A stretch of DNA of 35,906 bases from assembly GCA_045639905.1 (NCBI GenBank), contig JAZUDZ010000059.1:1-35906 (forward strand). The letters run 5' to 3'. The notes beneath the pieces are model-generated. The model was not told the origin of the DNA, ran no database searches, and saw only the letters and a program-made list of their open reading frames with translations. Source of the stretch: RGIG426 sp045639905. Its GTDB lineage: Bacteria > Bacillota > Clostridia > Oscillospirales > Acutalibacteraceae. Made by a program: the position numbers and the translations under genes. Every line of letters begins with the position of its first letter. Position 1 is the first letter of the stretch. Shown here piece after piece: positions 23,398-32,323 of the stretch.

Positions 23398-23406
23398 ATT
23401 ATACCA
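23398..23406 (-). promoter_or_regulatory. Extended -10 promoter of sfsA
   Basis: On the minus strand TGGTATAAT ends about 20 bases before the sfsA ATG. No clear -35 is seen. Confidence 0.55.
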
Positions 23407-23440
23407 CAATTTTACGGTGTTTGTTTTTTTTTAGCTTTTG

Positions 23441-23449
23441 TGCTATACT
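23441..23449 (+). promoter_or_regulatory. Extended -10 promoter of plsC
   Basis: TGCTATACT preceded by CTTTTG, an extended -10 without a good -35, 37 bases before the ATG. The same 13-base context is found before the transketolase genes. Confidence 0.6.
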
Positions 23450-23486
23450 TACGCAAACATAAATTATAGCAAAGTGAGATAGTACA

Positions 23487-24236
23487 ATGCCTATTGTTTT
23501 CACGATACTAAAATGGATAGCTTTCATTGTCGGCGGAATTTTGGGAATGACAATTCTTTTCTTTCTCTTCTTTTTTGCCTGCTGCTTGCTTATCAGCAAA
23601 AACCGGGAGTATGAACATGATAGTCCGTTTTACCGACGGCTTATGGATTGCGCCATCGCTGTCGTTTGTTTTTACGGTCGCATTCATATTCACACCAGTG
23701 GAATGGAAAAACTTCCGAAAAGCGGTCGATTCCTTTTGGTTTCCAACCATTTGTCAAATTTTGATCCGATTTTAACCTGGCGCGTATTCCGAAAGCATCA
23801 AATTGCCTACGTTTCAAAGCCGGAAAACTTAAAAATCCCGTTTGTTGGCCGTATTATGCGGCGCCTTTTGTGTATGAGCATTGATCGTGAAAATCCGAGA
23901 AATGCCATGAGTACCATCAACAAAGCCGCTGTACGGCTGAAAAATGACGAGGCGTCCATCGGTATTTATCCGGAAGGAACCCGCAACAAAACCAATCAGC
24001 TTTTATTGCCGTTTCACAATGGTGTGTTTAAAATTGCTCAAAAGGCCGGTGTACCGATTGTGGTTATGACCATCAAAGGAAGCAACCTTATTCACAAGCA
24101 GTTTCCACTGCATGCTTCTCCCGTATCCATTGACATTTTAGATGTGTTATCCATCGACTATGTCAAAGAGCATCGGAATACAGATGAAATCGGAGAACGT
24201 GTAAGAGCTCTATTTGAAACAAGTTTGCAACGTTAA
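23487..24236 (+). CDS. plsC: 1-acyl-sn-glycerol-3-phosphate acyltransferase (PlsC family)
   Basis: A 249-residue membrane-bound enzyme adding the second acyl chain to lysophosphatidic acid. A long N-terminal hydrophobic helix (about 4-36) is followed by the catalytic motif NHLSNFDP (HxxxxD, about 89-94), the glycerol-phosphate-binding block (FVGRIMRRLLCMSIDRENPR) and the motif YPEGTRNKT. All four acyltransferase blocks are present and the length is normal. The ribosome binding site is weak (AGTGAGAT). It is monocistronic and divergent from sfsA. Confidence 0.9.
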   Translation: MPIVFTILKWIAFIVGGILGMTILFFLFFFACCLLISKNREYEHDSPFYRRLMDCAIAVVCFYGRIHIHTSGMEKLPKSGRFLLVSNHLSNFDPILTWRVFRKHQIAYVSKPENLKIPFVGRIMRRLLCMSIDRENPRNAMSTINKAAVRLKNDEASIGIYPEGTRNKTNQLLLPFHNGVFKIAQKAGVPIVVMTIKGSNLIHKQFPLHASPVSIDILDVLSIDYVKEHRNTDEIGERVRALFETSLQR

Positions 24237-24240
24237 CAAC

Positions 24241-24280
24241 AAAGAAGCAGAGAATCGTTTGAATTCTCTGCTTCTTTTCT
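24241..24280. terminator. Bidirectional terminator between plsC and the GT2-GtrA gene
   Basis: A perfect 15-bp stem (24241-24255 with 24263-24277) with a 7-base loop starts 4 bases after the plsC stop and ends just before the stop of the converging gene. Confidence 0.88.
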
Positions 24281-24283
24281 TGT

Positions 24284-25324
24284 TTACGAATCTTTTTTCA
24301 CGGGTTTGTCATTGAACACAAATGCCCTTTGTATCACAAAATTAACAATAAACAAGGACATTTCGACAATCACCTTGGCGATATACGGATTGATCTTGCA
24401 AATCGTAACAAGCAAGTACAAAAGAAGTGTATTAATGCTTAGAATCAGCACTACATTTCCTATATACTTGATAAGACTCTTGGAAAGTTTCTCGTCGGAT
24501 TTAAAAACCAGTTTGTAGTTTATGAGGAAATTCACCGTTGAACTGCAGCATCTTGCCAAAATATTTGCCAGTGTCAGCAAATGCGGAGGCAAAATGTTGA
24601 GAAAGATTGTATAGCAAACATAGTCAATCGCAAATGCGGTTAGGCTGGATAAGGAAAAACGAAGAATTTCCCGATAAATAATAAAGGAATCACGAATGGG
24701 ATGGAAATGGCTGCCCTGGTTATCATTGATATAAATTGTTTCTATCGGGATTTCAATCATCGGAATATGGTCATGCGCAAACCGCATGAGTACATTCATC
24801 TCATACTCATAGCGATAACCGGACACCCCCATCATCAGCTCTAGGAAACGTGATTTAAATGCACGCAAACCGGTTTGCGTATCGTTGATTTTCACGCCGG
24901 TGGTCAAATGGAACACCACACGTGTCATACCGTTCCCGAACCGGCTGCGAAGGGGACTTGCCTTGGACTGTGTTCTCCCGCCGAGGATTAAAGCTTCTGG
25001 ATTCTCTTCGCATTTTTCACATACACGAATCGTATCCTCAACCGTGTGCTGACCGTCGCAATCCATCGTAACAATCGTATGGTCCGCTCCCCGATAGTTT
25101 TCGGCAATATGTCGATATGCCGTTTTCAAAGCATATCCTTTGCCGCGATTATGCTTGTACGAGATAACTTCGGCATATCCTTTCGTTCTTTCAAAAATGG
25201 AAGCGTACTCTTCGCCGCTGCCATCGTCAACAACCAGTACGTAAAATCCGCTTTCGCACATGGTTTCCGCTACGACTATTAACTTTTCATCCGGTTCGTA
25301 GGCCGGAATAATCGCAATACGCAA
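24284..25324 (-). CDS. Glycosyltransferase family 2 fused to a GtrA-like membrane domain
   Basis: A 346-residue two-domain protein. Residues 1-210 are a GT2, DPM1/GtrB-like transferase: IIPAYEPDEKL, VVDDGSG (31-37) and the DxD motif TMDCDGQH (Asp88/Asp90), then GLRAFKSR. Residues about 222-340 form four membrane helices of the GtrA type (FAIDYVCYTIF; VNFLINYKLVF; IVNFVIQRAFVF), thought to move lipid-linked sugars. The fusion suggests that one protein makes and flips polyprenyl-phosphate sugar for cell-surface glycosylation. The start is TTG (25324-25322), with AAGGAGG 8 bases before it; no ATG fits. Confidence 0.87.
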   Translation of the reverse strand: MRIAIIPAYEPDEKLIVVAETMCESGFYVLVVDDGSGEEYASIFERTKGYAEVISYKHNRGKGYALKTAYRHIAENYRGADHTIVTMDCDGQHTVEDTIRVCEKCEENPEALILGGRTQSKASPLRSRFGNGMTRVVFHLTTGVKINDTQTGLRAFKSRFLELMMGVSGYRYEYEMNVLMRFAHDHIPMIEIPIETIYINDNQGSHFHPIRDSFIIYREILRFSLSSLTAFAIDYVCYTIFLNILPPHLLTLANILARCCSSTVNFLINYKLVFKSDEKLSKSLIKYIGNVVLILSINTLLLYLLVTICKINPYIAKVIVEMSLFIVNFVIQRAFVFNDKPVKKDS

Positions 25325-25358
25325 AAGACGGACCTCCTTTCGGTTTGTTCAACGTCTT

Positions 25359-25387
25359 ATTATCTCATTTTATTCTAAATAAATCAA
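25359..25387 (-). promoter_or_regulatory. Promoter of the GT2-GtrA gene
   Basis: On the minus strand TTGATT (25387-25382), 17 AT-rich bases, then GATAAT (25364-25359), 34 bases before the TTG start. Confidence 0.55.
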
Positions 25388-25413
25388 TATTTGTATTTTT
25401 TTTTGTGTTTTTG

Positions 25414-25422
25414 TGGTATACT
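25414..25422 (+). promoter_or_regulatory. Extended -10 promoter of the NhaC-type gene
   Basis: TGGTATACT (25414-25422) lies 33 bases before the TTG start, in a T-rich stretch without a clear -35. Confidence 0.5.
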
Positions 25423-25455
25423 TTTTCTAGTTTCATTTTGAAAGGATGAAAAACA

Positions 25456-26781
25456 TTGAAAAAAGGTAATCCTATTGCCCTTCTGCCAATCTTGGTATTT
25501 GTGGTCCTATACCTGGGACTCGGCATTCTGTTTGAATATGTGTTGCATATTGAAATGGGCTTCTACAACATCCCGATTGTTGTTATTTTCTTAATCGCCC
25601 TCCTTGTCGCATGCTTACAAAACAAAAGCATTAACTTCGACAAAAAACTGGAAATCATGGGAACCGGTGTCGGTGACAAGAATATTATTACCATGCTTTT
25701 GATTTTCTTGTTTGCCGGATCTTTTGTCGGTGTTGTCGGACGTGAAAGTGCGCAAAGCGTCGCCTACTTTATGTTGTCCATCATCCCGCCACGATTTGCC
25801 GTTGTTATTTTATTTATCGTTTCCTGCTTTGTATCCACAGCCATGGGAACGTCCGTCGGAACCATCACGCTTCTTTGCCCCATCGCCGTTGCCGTCGCCA
25901 CGGCATCCGGTTTTTCCGTTCCGTTCTGTGTGGCATCCATTGTCGGAGGCTCCATGTTCGGTGACAACCTCTCCTTCATTTCCGATACAACCATCGCCGC
26001 TTGTAACGGGCAAGGTTGCCAAATGAAAGACAAGTTCCGTGAAAACTTTTGGATTGCCCTCCCGGCAGCCATTGTATCTTTAGTGGTTATTTTAATCATT
26101 TCACTGTCCGTTGAAAAACCGGAAGCTGTCGTGCAGCCATATGATCTCATAAAAATTGTCCCCTATATACTCGTTCTTGTCGGCGGTATCATTGGACTAA
26201 ATGTTTTCCTTGTGCTGATTGTCGGCATTGTTACCGGCTCTGCCATCATGCTGGCTACCGGCAGTGTTGCTTACACCGACCTTCTTTCCAATATGGGCAG
26301 CGGTTCTTCCGGTATGTTTGAAACCTCCATGGTCGCCATTTTGGTTGCTGCCATGTGTTCTCTTGTCCGGGAGTACGGAGGCTTTGATGCACTTCTTTAC
26401 GGTATCAAAAAAGTTTTCAAAGGCAAAAAAAGCGGACAGCTCGGCGTTGGTCTTCTTGTCGGCTTGATGGACATTGCCACCGCCAACAACACGGTTGCCA
26501 TTGTTATGGCCAACCCCATTGCCAAGGAAATGTCTGAAACCTACGGCATTTCCCCGAAGAAAACAGCGTCCTTGCTGGACACCTTCTCCTGTATCTTCCA
26601 GGGTATTATTCCCTACGGTGCGCAGATGCTGGTAGCACTGTCTGCAGCAAAAGCCCTCGGCCAGTCCATATCGGCTTTCCAGGTTATCCCGTATTTGTTC
26701 TATCCGTTCGCACTTTTCCTCAGTTCTCTCATCTTTATTTTCCTGATTCCCTCCAAAGAAGACAAAGCAGAGACAAACTAA
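25456..26781 (+). CDS. NhaC-type sodium/proton antiporter
   Basis: A 441-residue membrane protein with about 11 helices. The central segment FVSTAMGTSVGTITLLCPIAVAVA and GGSMFGDNLSFISDTTIAACNGQGCQMKDKFREN match the NhaC/ion-transporter superfamily core. It probably exchanges sodium for protons. NhaC relatives can also carry malate or lactate, so the substrate is not certain. The start is TTG (25456) behind AAAGGA; an ATG ten bases earlier is in another frame and stops at once. It is monocistronic. Confidence 0.88.
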   Translation: MKKGNPIALLPILVFVVLYLGLGILFEYVLHIEMGFYNIPIVVIFLIALLVACLQNKSINFDKKLEIMGTGVGDKNIITMLLIFLFAGSFVGVVGRESAQSVAYFMLSIIPPRFAVVILFIVSCFVSTAMGTSVGTITLLCPIAVAVATASGFSVPFCVASIVGGSMFGDNLSFISDTTIAACNGQGCQMKDKFRENFWIALPAAIVSLVVILIISLSVEKPEAVVQPYDLIKIVPYILVLVGGIIGLNVFLVLIVGIVTGSAIMLATGSVAYTDLLSNMGSGSSGMFETSMVAILVAAMCSLVREYGGFDALLYGIKKVFKGKKSGQLGVGLLVGLMDIATANNTVAIVMANPIAKEMSETYGISPKKTASLLDTFSCIFQGIIPYGAQMLVALSAAKALGQSISAFQVIPYLFYPFALFLSSLIFIFLIPSKEDKAETN

Positions 26782-26796
26782 ACCAAATTCACACAA

Positions 26797-26838
26797 ACAA
26801 AAAGCTGAAAAGGAATCTTCATTCCTCTTCAGCTTTTT
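26797..26838. terminator. Bidirectional terminator between the antiporter gene and luxS
   Basis: A long stem AAAAAGCTGAA-A-AGGAAT/ATTCCT-C-TTCAGCTTTTT with one A-C mismatch and a CTTC loop, T-rich on both outgoing strands. Confidence 0.85.
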
Positions 26839-26860
26839 TCTTTTAGGATGTTTTCGATAT

Positions 26861-27310
26861 TTAATACTGAAAGGTTTGCTCTTTGGCATTTAACACCTTC
26901 AAATACCGCTTTGCTTCCTTTCGGGCCGCAGATGCAGATAATTCTTTGTAATTGCCGCATTGCTTTTTGTAGGCACCATACACCTTCCCCTTGTGTTCTA
27001 CCGTGTCTGAAAGCGCTTTTTTCAGTACGCAAAGCACTTTCTCCGGTGAAACATCCCGAGTCAAAAGATAAAAACCGGTACGGCATCCCATCGGTCCGAA
27101 ATAAATAATTTGCGGTCCGATTTCGGAATTACGGAGTAAAGTCGCCAGCATATGCTCAACCGAGTGCATCGTAATCGTATCCATATACTCACCGGCGTTC
27201 GGTTTTCTTGTACGCAGATCAAACGTTGTTACATCACCGTCAATTCGGGAAATATAGATACCCGGCTCCAGTTTGTCATGGTCCACGGTAAATGATGCTA
27301 TGGTTTTCAT
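26861..27310 (-). CDS. luxS: S-ribosylhomocysteine lyase LuxS
   Basis: A 149-residue iron enzyme that splits S-ribosylhomocysteine into homocysteine and the precursor of autoinducer AI-2. The metal ligands are in MHSVEHMLATLLRN (HxxEH, His49 and His53, with catalytic Glu52) and Cys118 in KQCGNYKEL. RTRKPN and FGPMGCRTGFYLL, with the catalytic Cys, are intact. The length is typical. It follows htpG by 15 bases with its own ribosome binding site (GAGGGGAT), and no pfs or cysteine gene is nearby. Confidence 0.96.
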   Translation of the reverse strand: MKTIASFTVDHDKLEPGIYISRIDGDVTTFDLRTRKPNAGEYMDTITMHSVEHMLATLLRNSEIGPQIIYFGPMGCRTGFYLLTRDVSPEKVLCVLKKALSDTVEHKGKVYGAYKKQCGNYKELSASAARKEAKRYLKVLNAKEQTFQY

Positions 27311-27325
27311 GGCAAATCCCCTCTC

Positions 27326-29218
27326 TCATTCTGTCATCATCTTGCAAATGAGTTCACTGACTTCCGACGGATTATCCAGTGTGAGACCGCTTACCAGCCG
27401 GGCACTGGCATACAGCACTTTTGTATACTCCGCCAGTTTCTCTTTATCGGTTTCAAACAAATCCTTCACTTTTTGTGCAATCGGATGCTGCATATTCATT
27501 TCCAGCACAAGTTCCGCTTTGATGTGTTGTTCTTCACTACCCGGCATTTTATTCAGTGCCTTTTCCATGCCGACGGAAAGCTTTCCTTCGCTGGAAAGAC
27601 ATACCGGATGGTTTTGCAGTGCGCTGGTAAAACGAACATCCGTAACAGCATCGCCGAGAGCTTCTTTCATGAATGTCAAGACATCCTTGGCACTTTCATT
27701 TTCGGCCTTTAATGTCTCTTTTTCCTCATCTGTTGTCAAATCCAGTTCATCCGCGCACACATTGACAAATTCTTTTTCGTCATACGTCCGAAGCATTTGA
27801 AGAGCAAACTCGTCAACATCTTCCGTCAGATATAACACTTCGTAGCCATGGCCGACAACCGATTCCACCTGGGGCAGAAGAGAAATCTTTTCCAGTGTTT
27901 CCCCGGAAGCATAATAGATCTTTTTCTGGTCTTCCTTCATACGGGAAACGTATTCTTTCAGTGTCACATACGCATTGTTCTCCGAGGATTTAAACAGCAG
28001 CAAATCCTGAAGAACATCCTTGTGCATACCGTAATCACTGTACACACCCCATTTCAGCTGCATACCGAACGCGTCAAAAAAGGTTTCAAACTTTTCCCGG
28101 TCTTTCTCCAGCATTTTGGAAAGCTCGCCGGCAATTTTCTTTTCAATGGCCTTGGCAATGACTTTCAATTGACGGTCCTGCTGAAGCATCTCACGGGAAA
28201 TGTTCAGCGACAAATCCGAAGAATCCACAAGACCGCGAACGAAACTGAAATAATCCGGAAGCAAATCTTTACATTTTTCCATAATCAGAACACCGCTGGA
28301 ATACAGCTGTAAACCTTTTTCATAGTCACGGCTGTAATAATCAAACGGAGCATGCTTCGGAATAAAAAGTAAAGCAATATAGTTCGAGGTGCCTTCCGCC
28401 TTCTGTCGGACCACTTTCAACGGCGCCTCAAAATCATAATATTTCTCCTGATAGAAGGAAGCATATTCTTCCTCGGTAACCTCTGCCGTTCCCTTTTTCC
28501 AAATCGGGACCATACTGTTTAAGGTTTCATCCTCTGTATGGGTCTCGTATTCGTTTTCCGTTCCCTCTTTCAGATGCTGATGACTGCAAAGCATCTTAAT
28601 CGGGTAATGAATGTAATCACTGTATTTTTTAACCAATCGCTGCAGGGTATACTCTTCGAGATATTCGCTGTACTGTGCCTCTTCCGTGTCGTCTTTCAGC
28701 GTCAAAATCACGGTTGTGCCCGGGGTTTCTTTTTCGCAAGCCGTAACAGTATATCCGTCGGCTCCGCTGGACTCCCAGCGATACGCTTCCTCTGCCCCGT
28801 ATACTTTGCTCTCCACCACGATGGATTTTGCAACCATAAAAGCCGAATAGAATCCGACACCAAACTGACCGATAATATCAATTTGCTCTTCTTCGTTTTC
28901 AGGATTTGATTTAAAATCCAAAGAACCACTGCGGGCTATCGTTCCCAGGTTGTTCTCTAAATCTTCCTTTGACATACCACAGCCGTTATCTTGAATCATA
29001 AGTGTTCCGGCTTCTTTGTCTGCTGTCAAACGAATTTCATAATCGTCTCTCGTCAAGGCAACGGACGAATCCGTCAGCGAACGAAAGTACAATTTGTCAA
29101 TTGCGTCACTGGCATTGGAAATCAGTTCACGAAGAAAGATTTCCCGATTGGTATAAATAGAGTTGACCATCAGGTCCAGTAGTTTTTTGGATTCGGTTTT
29201 AAATTGTTTCTTTGCCAT
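27326..29218 (-). CDS. htpG: Molecular chaperone HtpG (Hsp90)
   Basis: A 630-residue bacterial Hsp90. The GHKL ATPase domain shows ELISNASDAIDKLYF, DNGCGMSKEDLENNLGTIARSG and GQFGVGFYSAFMVA. The middle domain holds NISREMLQQDRQLKVIAKAIEKK, with the catalytic-loop Arg, and the C-terminal dimer domain is complete. The ATG follows GAGGAATTAAAACT. It is the middle gene of rluA-like/htpG/luxS. No CIRCE or CtsR heat-shock operator was found by eye near the operon promoter. Confidence 0.97.
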   Translation of the reverse strand: MAKKQFKTESKKLLDLMVNSIYTNREIFLRELISNASDAIDKLYFRSLTDSSVALTRDDYEIRLTADKEAGTLMIQDNGCGMSKEDLENNLGTIARSGSLDFKSNPENEEEQIDIIGQFGVGFYSAFMVAKSIVVESKVYGAEEAYRWESSGADGYTVTACEKETPGTTVILTLKDDTEEAQYSEYLEEYTLQRLVKKYSDYIHYPIKMLCSHQHLKEGTENEYETHTEDETLNSMVPIWKKGTAEVTEEEYASFYQEKYYDFEAPLKVVRQKAEGTSNYIALLFIPKHAPFDYYSRDYEKGLQLYSSGVLIMEKCKDLLPDYFSFVRGLVDSSDLSLNISREMLQQDRQLKVIAKAIEKKIAGELSKMLEKDREKFETFFDAFGMQLKWGVYSDYGMHKDVLQDLLLFKSSENNAYVTLKEYVSRMKEDQKKIYYASGETLEKISLLPQVESVVGHGYEVLYLTEDVDEFALQMLRTYDEKEFVNVCADELDLTTDEEKETLKAENESAKDVLTFMKEALGDAVTDVRFTSALQNHPVCLSSEGKLSVGMEKALNKMPGSEEQHIKAELVLEMNMQHPIAQKVKDLFETDKEKLAEYTKVLYASARLVSGLTLDNPSEVSELICKMMTE

Positions 29219-29242
29219 AGTTTTAATTCCTCTTTTAATGAT

Positions 29243-29869
29243 TTACGCATGAAATAGGTTCCAGGGATACTGACCTTCCGGCGGAGAAATCTCTACGAAA
29301 TACGTCGGTGTCTTTATGGAACAGGACCATAACGCTATAGGACAGTCCGGAATGGATGAACCGTATTTTCGGTCGCCCACAAGCGGATGCTTCCGATGGG
29401 AAAACTGAGCACGAATTTGATGCGTGCGCCCGGTAAACAGTTTCACTCTTACTCGCGCAAAGCCTTCCGACTCCCCAAGGACGGAATATGCCAGTCTGGC
29501 AAGGCGAACACCTTTACGCTCTCGCGCAACGACATACGTCTTGTTTTTTAAGCGATCCCGAAACAGAAAATCTTCCATCCGGCCGTTTTTGTCCTCGAAA
29601 GAACCTTCCGCTATTGCTTCATACTCTTTCTCAAAAGTACCGTCTTGAATCTGCTTGTTTAAAACGGCAGCGGTCTTGCCGTCTTTGGCCAAGACCATCA
29701 ATCCGCTCACCGCCTGGTCCAACCGGTGAACTACGAACAAGGAGGTATATCCCTGCTGCTCGAGTTTCTCGAGAATCGATCCCGGGCCTTCACCACAAGA
29801 CAGGCCTACCGGTTTAACACAAAACAGCGTGTGCGCATCTTCCTGTACAATTGTAATTTTGTCTGTCAT
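29243..29869 (-). CDS. RluA-family RNA pseudouridine synthase
   Basis: A 208-residue enzyme converting uridine to pseudouridine in rRNA or tRNA. The catalytic motif VHRLDQAVSGLMVLAK (Asp51) is present, with Val where most members have Thr (HRLDxxTSG). KEYEAIAEG and LFTGRTHQIRAQFSHRKHPLVGDRKYG, with the second conserved motif, follow. There is no N-terminal S4 domain, as in the short RluA/YlyB-like forms. The ATG at 29869 behind GAGGGG is preferred over an ATG 14 codons upstream that lies close to the -10 box. It is the first gene of the htpG-luxS unit. Confidence 0.9.
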   Translation of the reverse strand: MTDKITIVQEDAHTLFCVKPVGLSCGEGPGSILEKLEQQGYTSLFVVHRLDQAVSGLMVLAKDGKTAAVLNKQIQDGTFEKEYEAIAEGSFEDKNGRMEDFLFRDRLKNKTYVVARERKGVRLARLAYSVLGESEGFARVRVKLFTGRTHQIRAQFSHRKHPLVGDRKYGSSIPDCPIALWSCSIKTPTYFVEISPPEGQYPWNLFHA

Positions 29870-29893
29870 AGCGTTAACCCCTCTAACTTGTAT

Positions 29894-29922
29894 ATTGTAC
29901 CACCGCCACACTGTAATTTCAA
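29894..29922 (-). promoter_or_regulatory. Promoter of the rluA-like/htpG/luxS operon
   Basis: On the minus strand TTGAAA (29922-29917), 17 bases, then TACAAT (29899-29894), 25 bases before the ATG. Confidence 0.7.
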
Positions 29923-29989
29923 GAAATGTAGCCTGTCTCTTACGGAAAACTCTCTCACCGCTTAAATGGCAAATCCTGTGTTAATTTGG

Positions 29990-30018
29990 TTGAAAAAAAC
30001 ACCTCTTTGTGATAGCAT
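29990..30018 (+). promoter_or_regulatory. Possible promoter of the solute-binding protein gene
   Basis: TTGAAA (29990-29995), 17 bases, then TAGCAT (30013-30018). The -10 is a weak match. The intergenic region 29923-30073 otherwise shows nothing recognisable. Confidence 0.4.
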
Positions 30019-30073
30019 ACAATTACCTAATTATGCCAGTCCATTAGCCTTCTAAGAAAAGAGGATTTTTCAT

Positions 30074-32305
30074 ATGCGTATAAAGCAAGTTTTGGCAACC
30101 ATACTTGTATGTGTTTTGGTATTGTCACTTTTTGTCGGATGTAACAAAAACCAGGCCGACAAGACTCCTTTGGTCGTTGCTTGCGAGCAGCTTGAGACAA
30201 CCTATTCCCCGTTTTTTGGGGATGGTGACTCCGACATTTCCCGACTTGTCGGTTTACCGCTTTTTTCCAAAGACCGTTCCGGTGCGGTTGTTTTAAAAGG
30301 TATCCAAGGCGAAACCACGACCTTTAACGGAACGGAATATACCTACTTCGGGCCCGCCGACTGTGTCATTACCGAAAACAAAGACCAAACCGTTTCCTAT
30401 GAGATTACGCTACGGGACAAAATGAAGTTTTCCGACGGGTCGCGAATCACTGCCGACGACTTAATGTTTTCCATGTATGTCTTGTGTGATCCGTTTTACA
30501 ACGGTCCCTTCACATTCGGAAAGCTTCCCATTGTGGGGCTTTCGGAATACAAGGCCGATACCAGCACAAAATTCCAGGCCATCCTAAAGGCCGGGAAAGA
30601 TAACACGGATTTTTCTCTTTGGACAGAAGCCGAGCAGAATGTTTTATGGAGTGAAATCGAAACGGCCGGCAAGTCTTTCGTGAAAGAACTTCTCGCTTTT
30701 TCTCAGAAAAACAAAACCGCATCGTCCTATGCCGAAATGGCCAAATCCCGTCACTTTGACATCAGTGGAGAGGTAACGGATTCCGCCTATTTTGCTGCTC
30801 TTTGTCAATATTACAACGGTGATTTGGAAAAATTATCGTTATATGAAAAAGTCCATTCTTCTCTCTTTGATTTCATTCCTTCCTATAAAAATCTGCAAAC
30901 GCCGATTATTGGCAAAAACAGTGCAAAAACCATCACCGGTATTCAAAAAATCGGTGATCTCAGTGTCAAGGTGACGCTTGCGGAAAAAGATCCGACAGCG
31001 ATTTACCAAATGGATTTGCATTTGGCTCCGTTCCACTACTTCGACAAAGACAATTCTTTTGATCCCGAAAAAGAGTCCTACGGTTTTTCAAAGGGCAACC
31101 TTTCCTCTCTCAAAGGAGAGGGGATCACCCCGCCCGGCGCCGGTCCGTATACCGTCCAGAAAGTTACGGATACGGATCTCACCTTACAGGCAAACAAACA
31201 CTATTATCAAGGTGCTCCCACTATTAAGACCATATGCTATAAAGAAATGATGCCGACCTCCATCATCTCCTCCTTACAAGATGGTACCGTATCTATTGCC
31301 TCTACTTCTTTAAGCGACTCCGTTCTAAAAGAAGTCAAAGAATCCAACGAAAACAAAAAACTTTCCGGAAACAAAATCCAGTCCGGTTTTTATGCCATCG
31401 ATGGATATATCTATTGCGGATTAAATCCTGAACGCATTTGCGTGGAAGGCAATCCGTATTCTGTCGCTTCCAAGAATCTCCGAAGGGGTCTTGCAACGCT
31501 TCTGAGTTTTTACCGTGAAAAATCCATCAAGGATGCGTTCGGTGACCGTGTTTCTTTGATTGAATATCCTATTTCAAAAACATCTTGGGCCTCTCCCGAC
31601 CGGGCCGACAAAAGTTATCGTACCGCTTTTTCCACATCGGTCACCGGAAAAGATATTTACTCGTCCAAGATGAAAGCCACCGAAAAAGAAAACGCCGCAA
31701 AAACAGCGGCACTGGAATTCTTTGAAGCTGCCGGCTACACCTGCAAGGACAAAAAAATTGTAAAAGCACCGAAAGGCGCAAAAACCGAATACACTTTGTT
31801 ACTCCCGGCTGCAGGAGACAAACAGTATCCTTTGCTTTCCATGGCACAAAACACCGCAAAAGCATGCAAAGAAATGGGAATAACGCTTCATATAAATTTT
31901 GAAATGACCGGCTCGCAGATATGGGAGTGCCTGTCGAAAGGTACCGCCGATCTTTGGGTCAGTTCCTGGGGCGTCTCGGAAGAGCCAAACTTATATGATC
32001 TCTATTACGCTGATGTCAAAAACAACCAGGCAAACCCCGGCGTTTTCCAATATGTCCACAAAATCGCCGACTCTGATTTGGATAAGGTACTGCGTGATGC
32101 GACATCTCTGGATTTCGATGCCAGAAAAACAGCATACGGTAAAGCACTGGATATGATTGTTTCGTATGCCACTGAGGTTCCGCTTTATCAAGAAAATCAT
32201 GCTGTATTTTTCAGTGTGACCGCTGTGAACAAAGACAGTATCACTCCGAATATGACCCTGTATTATGACTGGATTAGTGACATTGTTCACCTGACAACCA
32301 CATAA
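30074..32305 (+). CDS. ABC transporter solute-binding lipoprotein, family 5 (oligopeptide/nickel type)
   Basis: A 743-residue surface lipoprotein. The signal peptide ends in a lipobox FVGC (Cys23). The mature part has the family 5 layout: an N-terminal segment (VVACEQLETTYSPFF), YEITLRDKMKFSDGSRITADDLMFSMYV, the typical 'GAGPYTVQKV...HYYQGAPTIKTICYKEM' block, and a C-terminal lobe ending near WISDIV. It is about 200 residues longer than usual, with an insert at about 160-270. No permease or ATPase gene is in the window, so its partners lie elsewhere or it works alone. The GH16 gene follows 18 bases later. The ligand could be a peptide or an oligosaccharide. Confidence 0.88.
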   Translation: MRIKQVLATILVCVLVLSLFVGCNKNQADKTPLVVACEQLETTYSPFFGDGDSDISRLVGLPLFSKDRSGAVVLKGIQGETTTFNGTEYTYFGPADCVITENKDQTVSYEITLRDKMKFSDGSRITADDLMFSMYVLCDPFYNGPFTFGKLPIVGLSEYKADTSTKFQAILKAGKDNTDFSLWTEAEQNVLWSEIETAGKSFVKELLAFSQKNKTASSYAEMAKSRHFDISGEVTDSAYFAALCQYYNGDLEKLSLYEKVHSSLFDFIPSYKNLQTPIIGKNSAKTITGIQKIGDLSVKVTLAEKDPTAIYQMDLHLAPFHYFDKDNSFDPEKESYGFSKGNLSSLKGEGITPPGAGPYTVQKVTDTDLTLQANKHYYQGAPTIKTICYKEMMPTSIISSLQDGTVSIASTSLSDSVLKEVKESNENKKLSGNKIQSGFYAIDGYIYCGLNPERICVEGNPYSVASKNLRRGLATLLSFYREKSIKDAFGDRVSLIEYPISKTSWASPDRADKSYRTAFSTSVTGKDIYSSKMKATEKENAAKTAALEFFEAAGYTCKDKKIVKAPKGAKTEYTLLLPAAGDKQYPLLSMAQNTAKACKEMGITLHINFEMTGSQIWECLSKGTADLWVSSWGVSEEPNLYDLYYADVKNNQANPGVFQYVHKIADSDLDKVLRDATSLDFDARKTAYGKALDMIVSYATEVPLYQENHAVFFSVTAVNKDSITPNMTLYYDWISDIVHLTTT

Positions 32306-32323
32306 CCGCAAGGAGGGTTTCCC

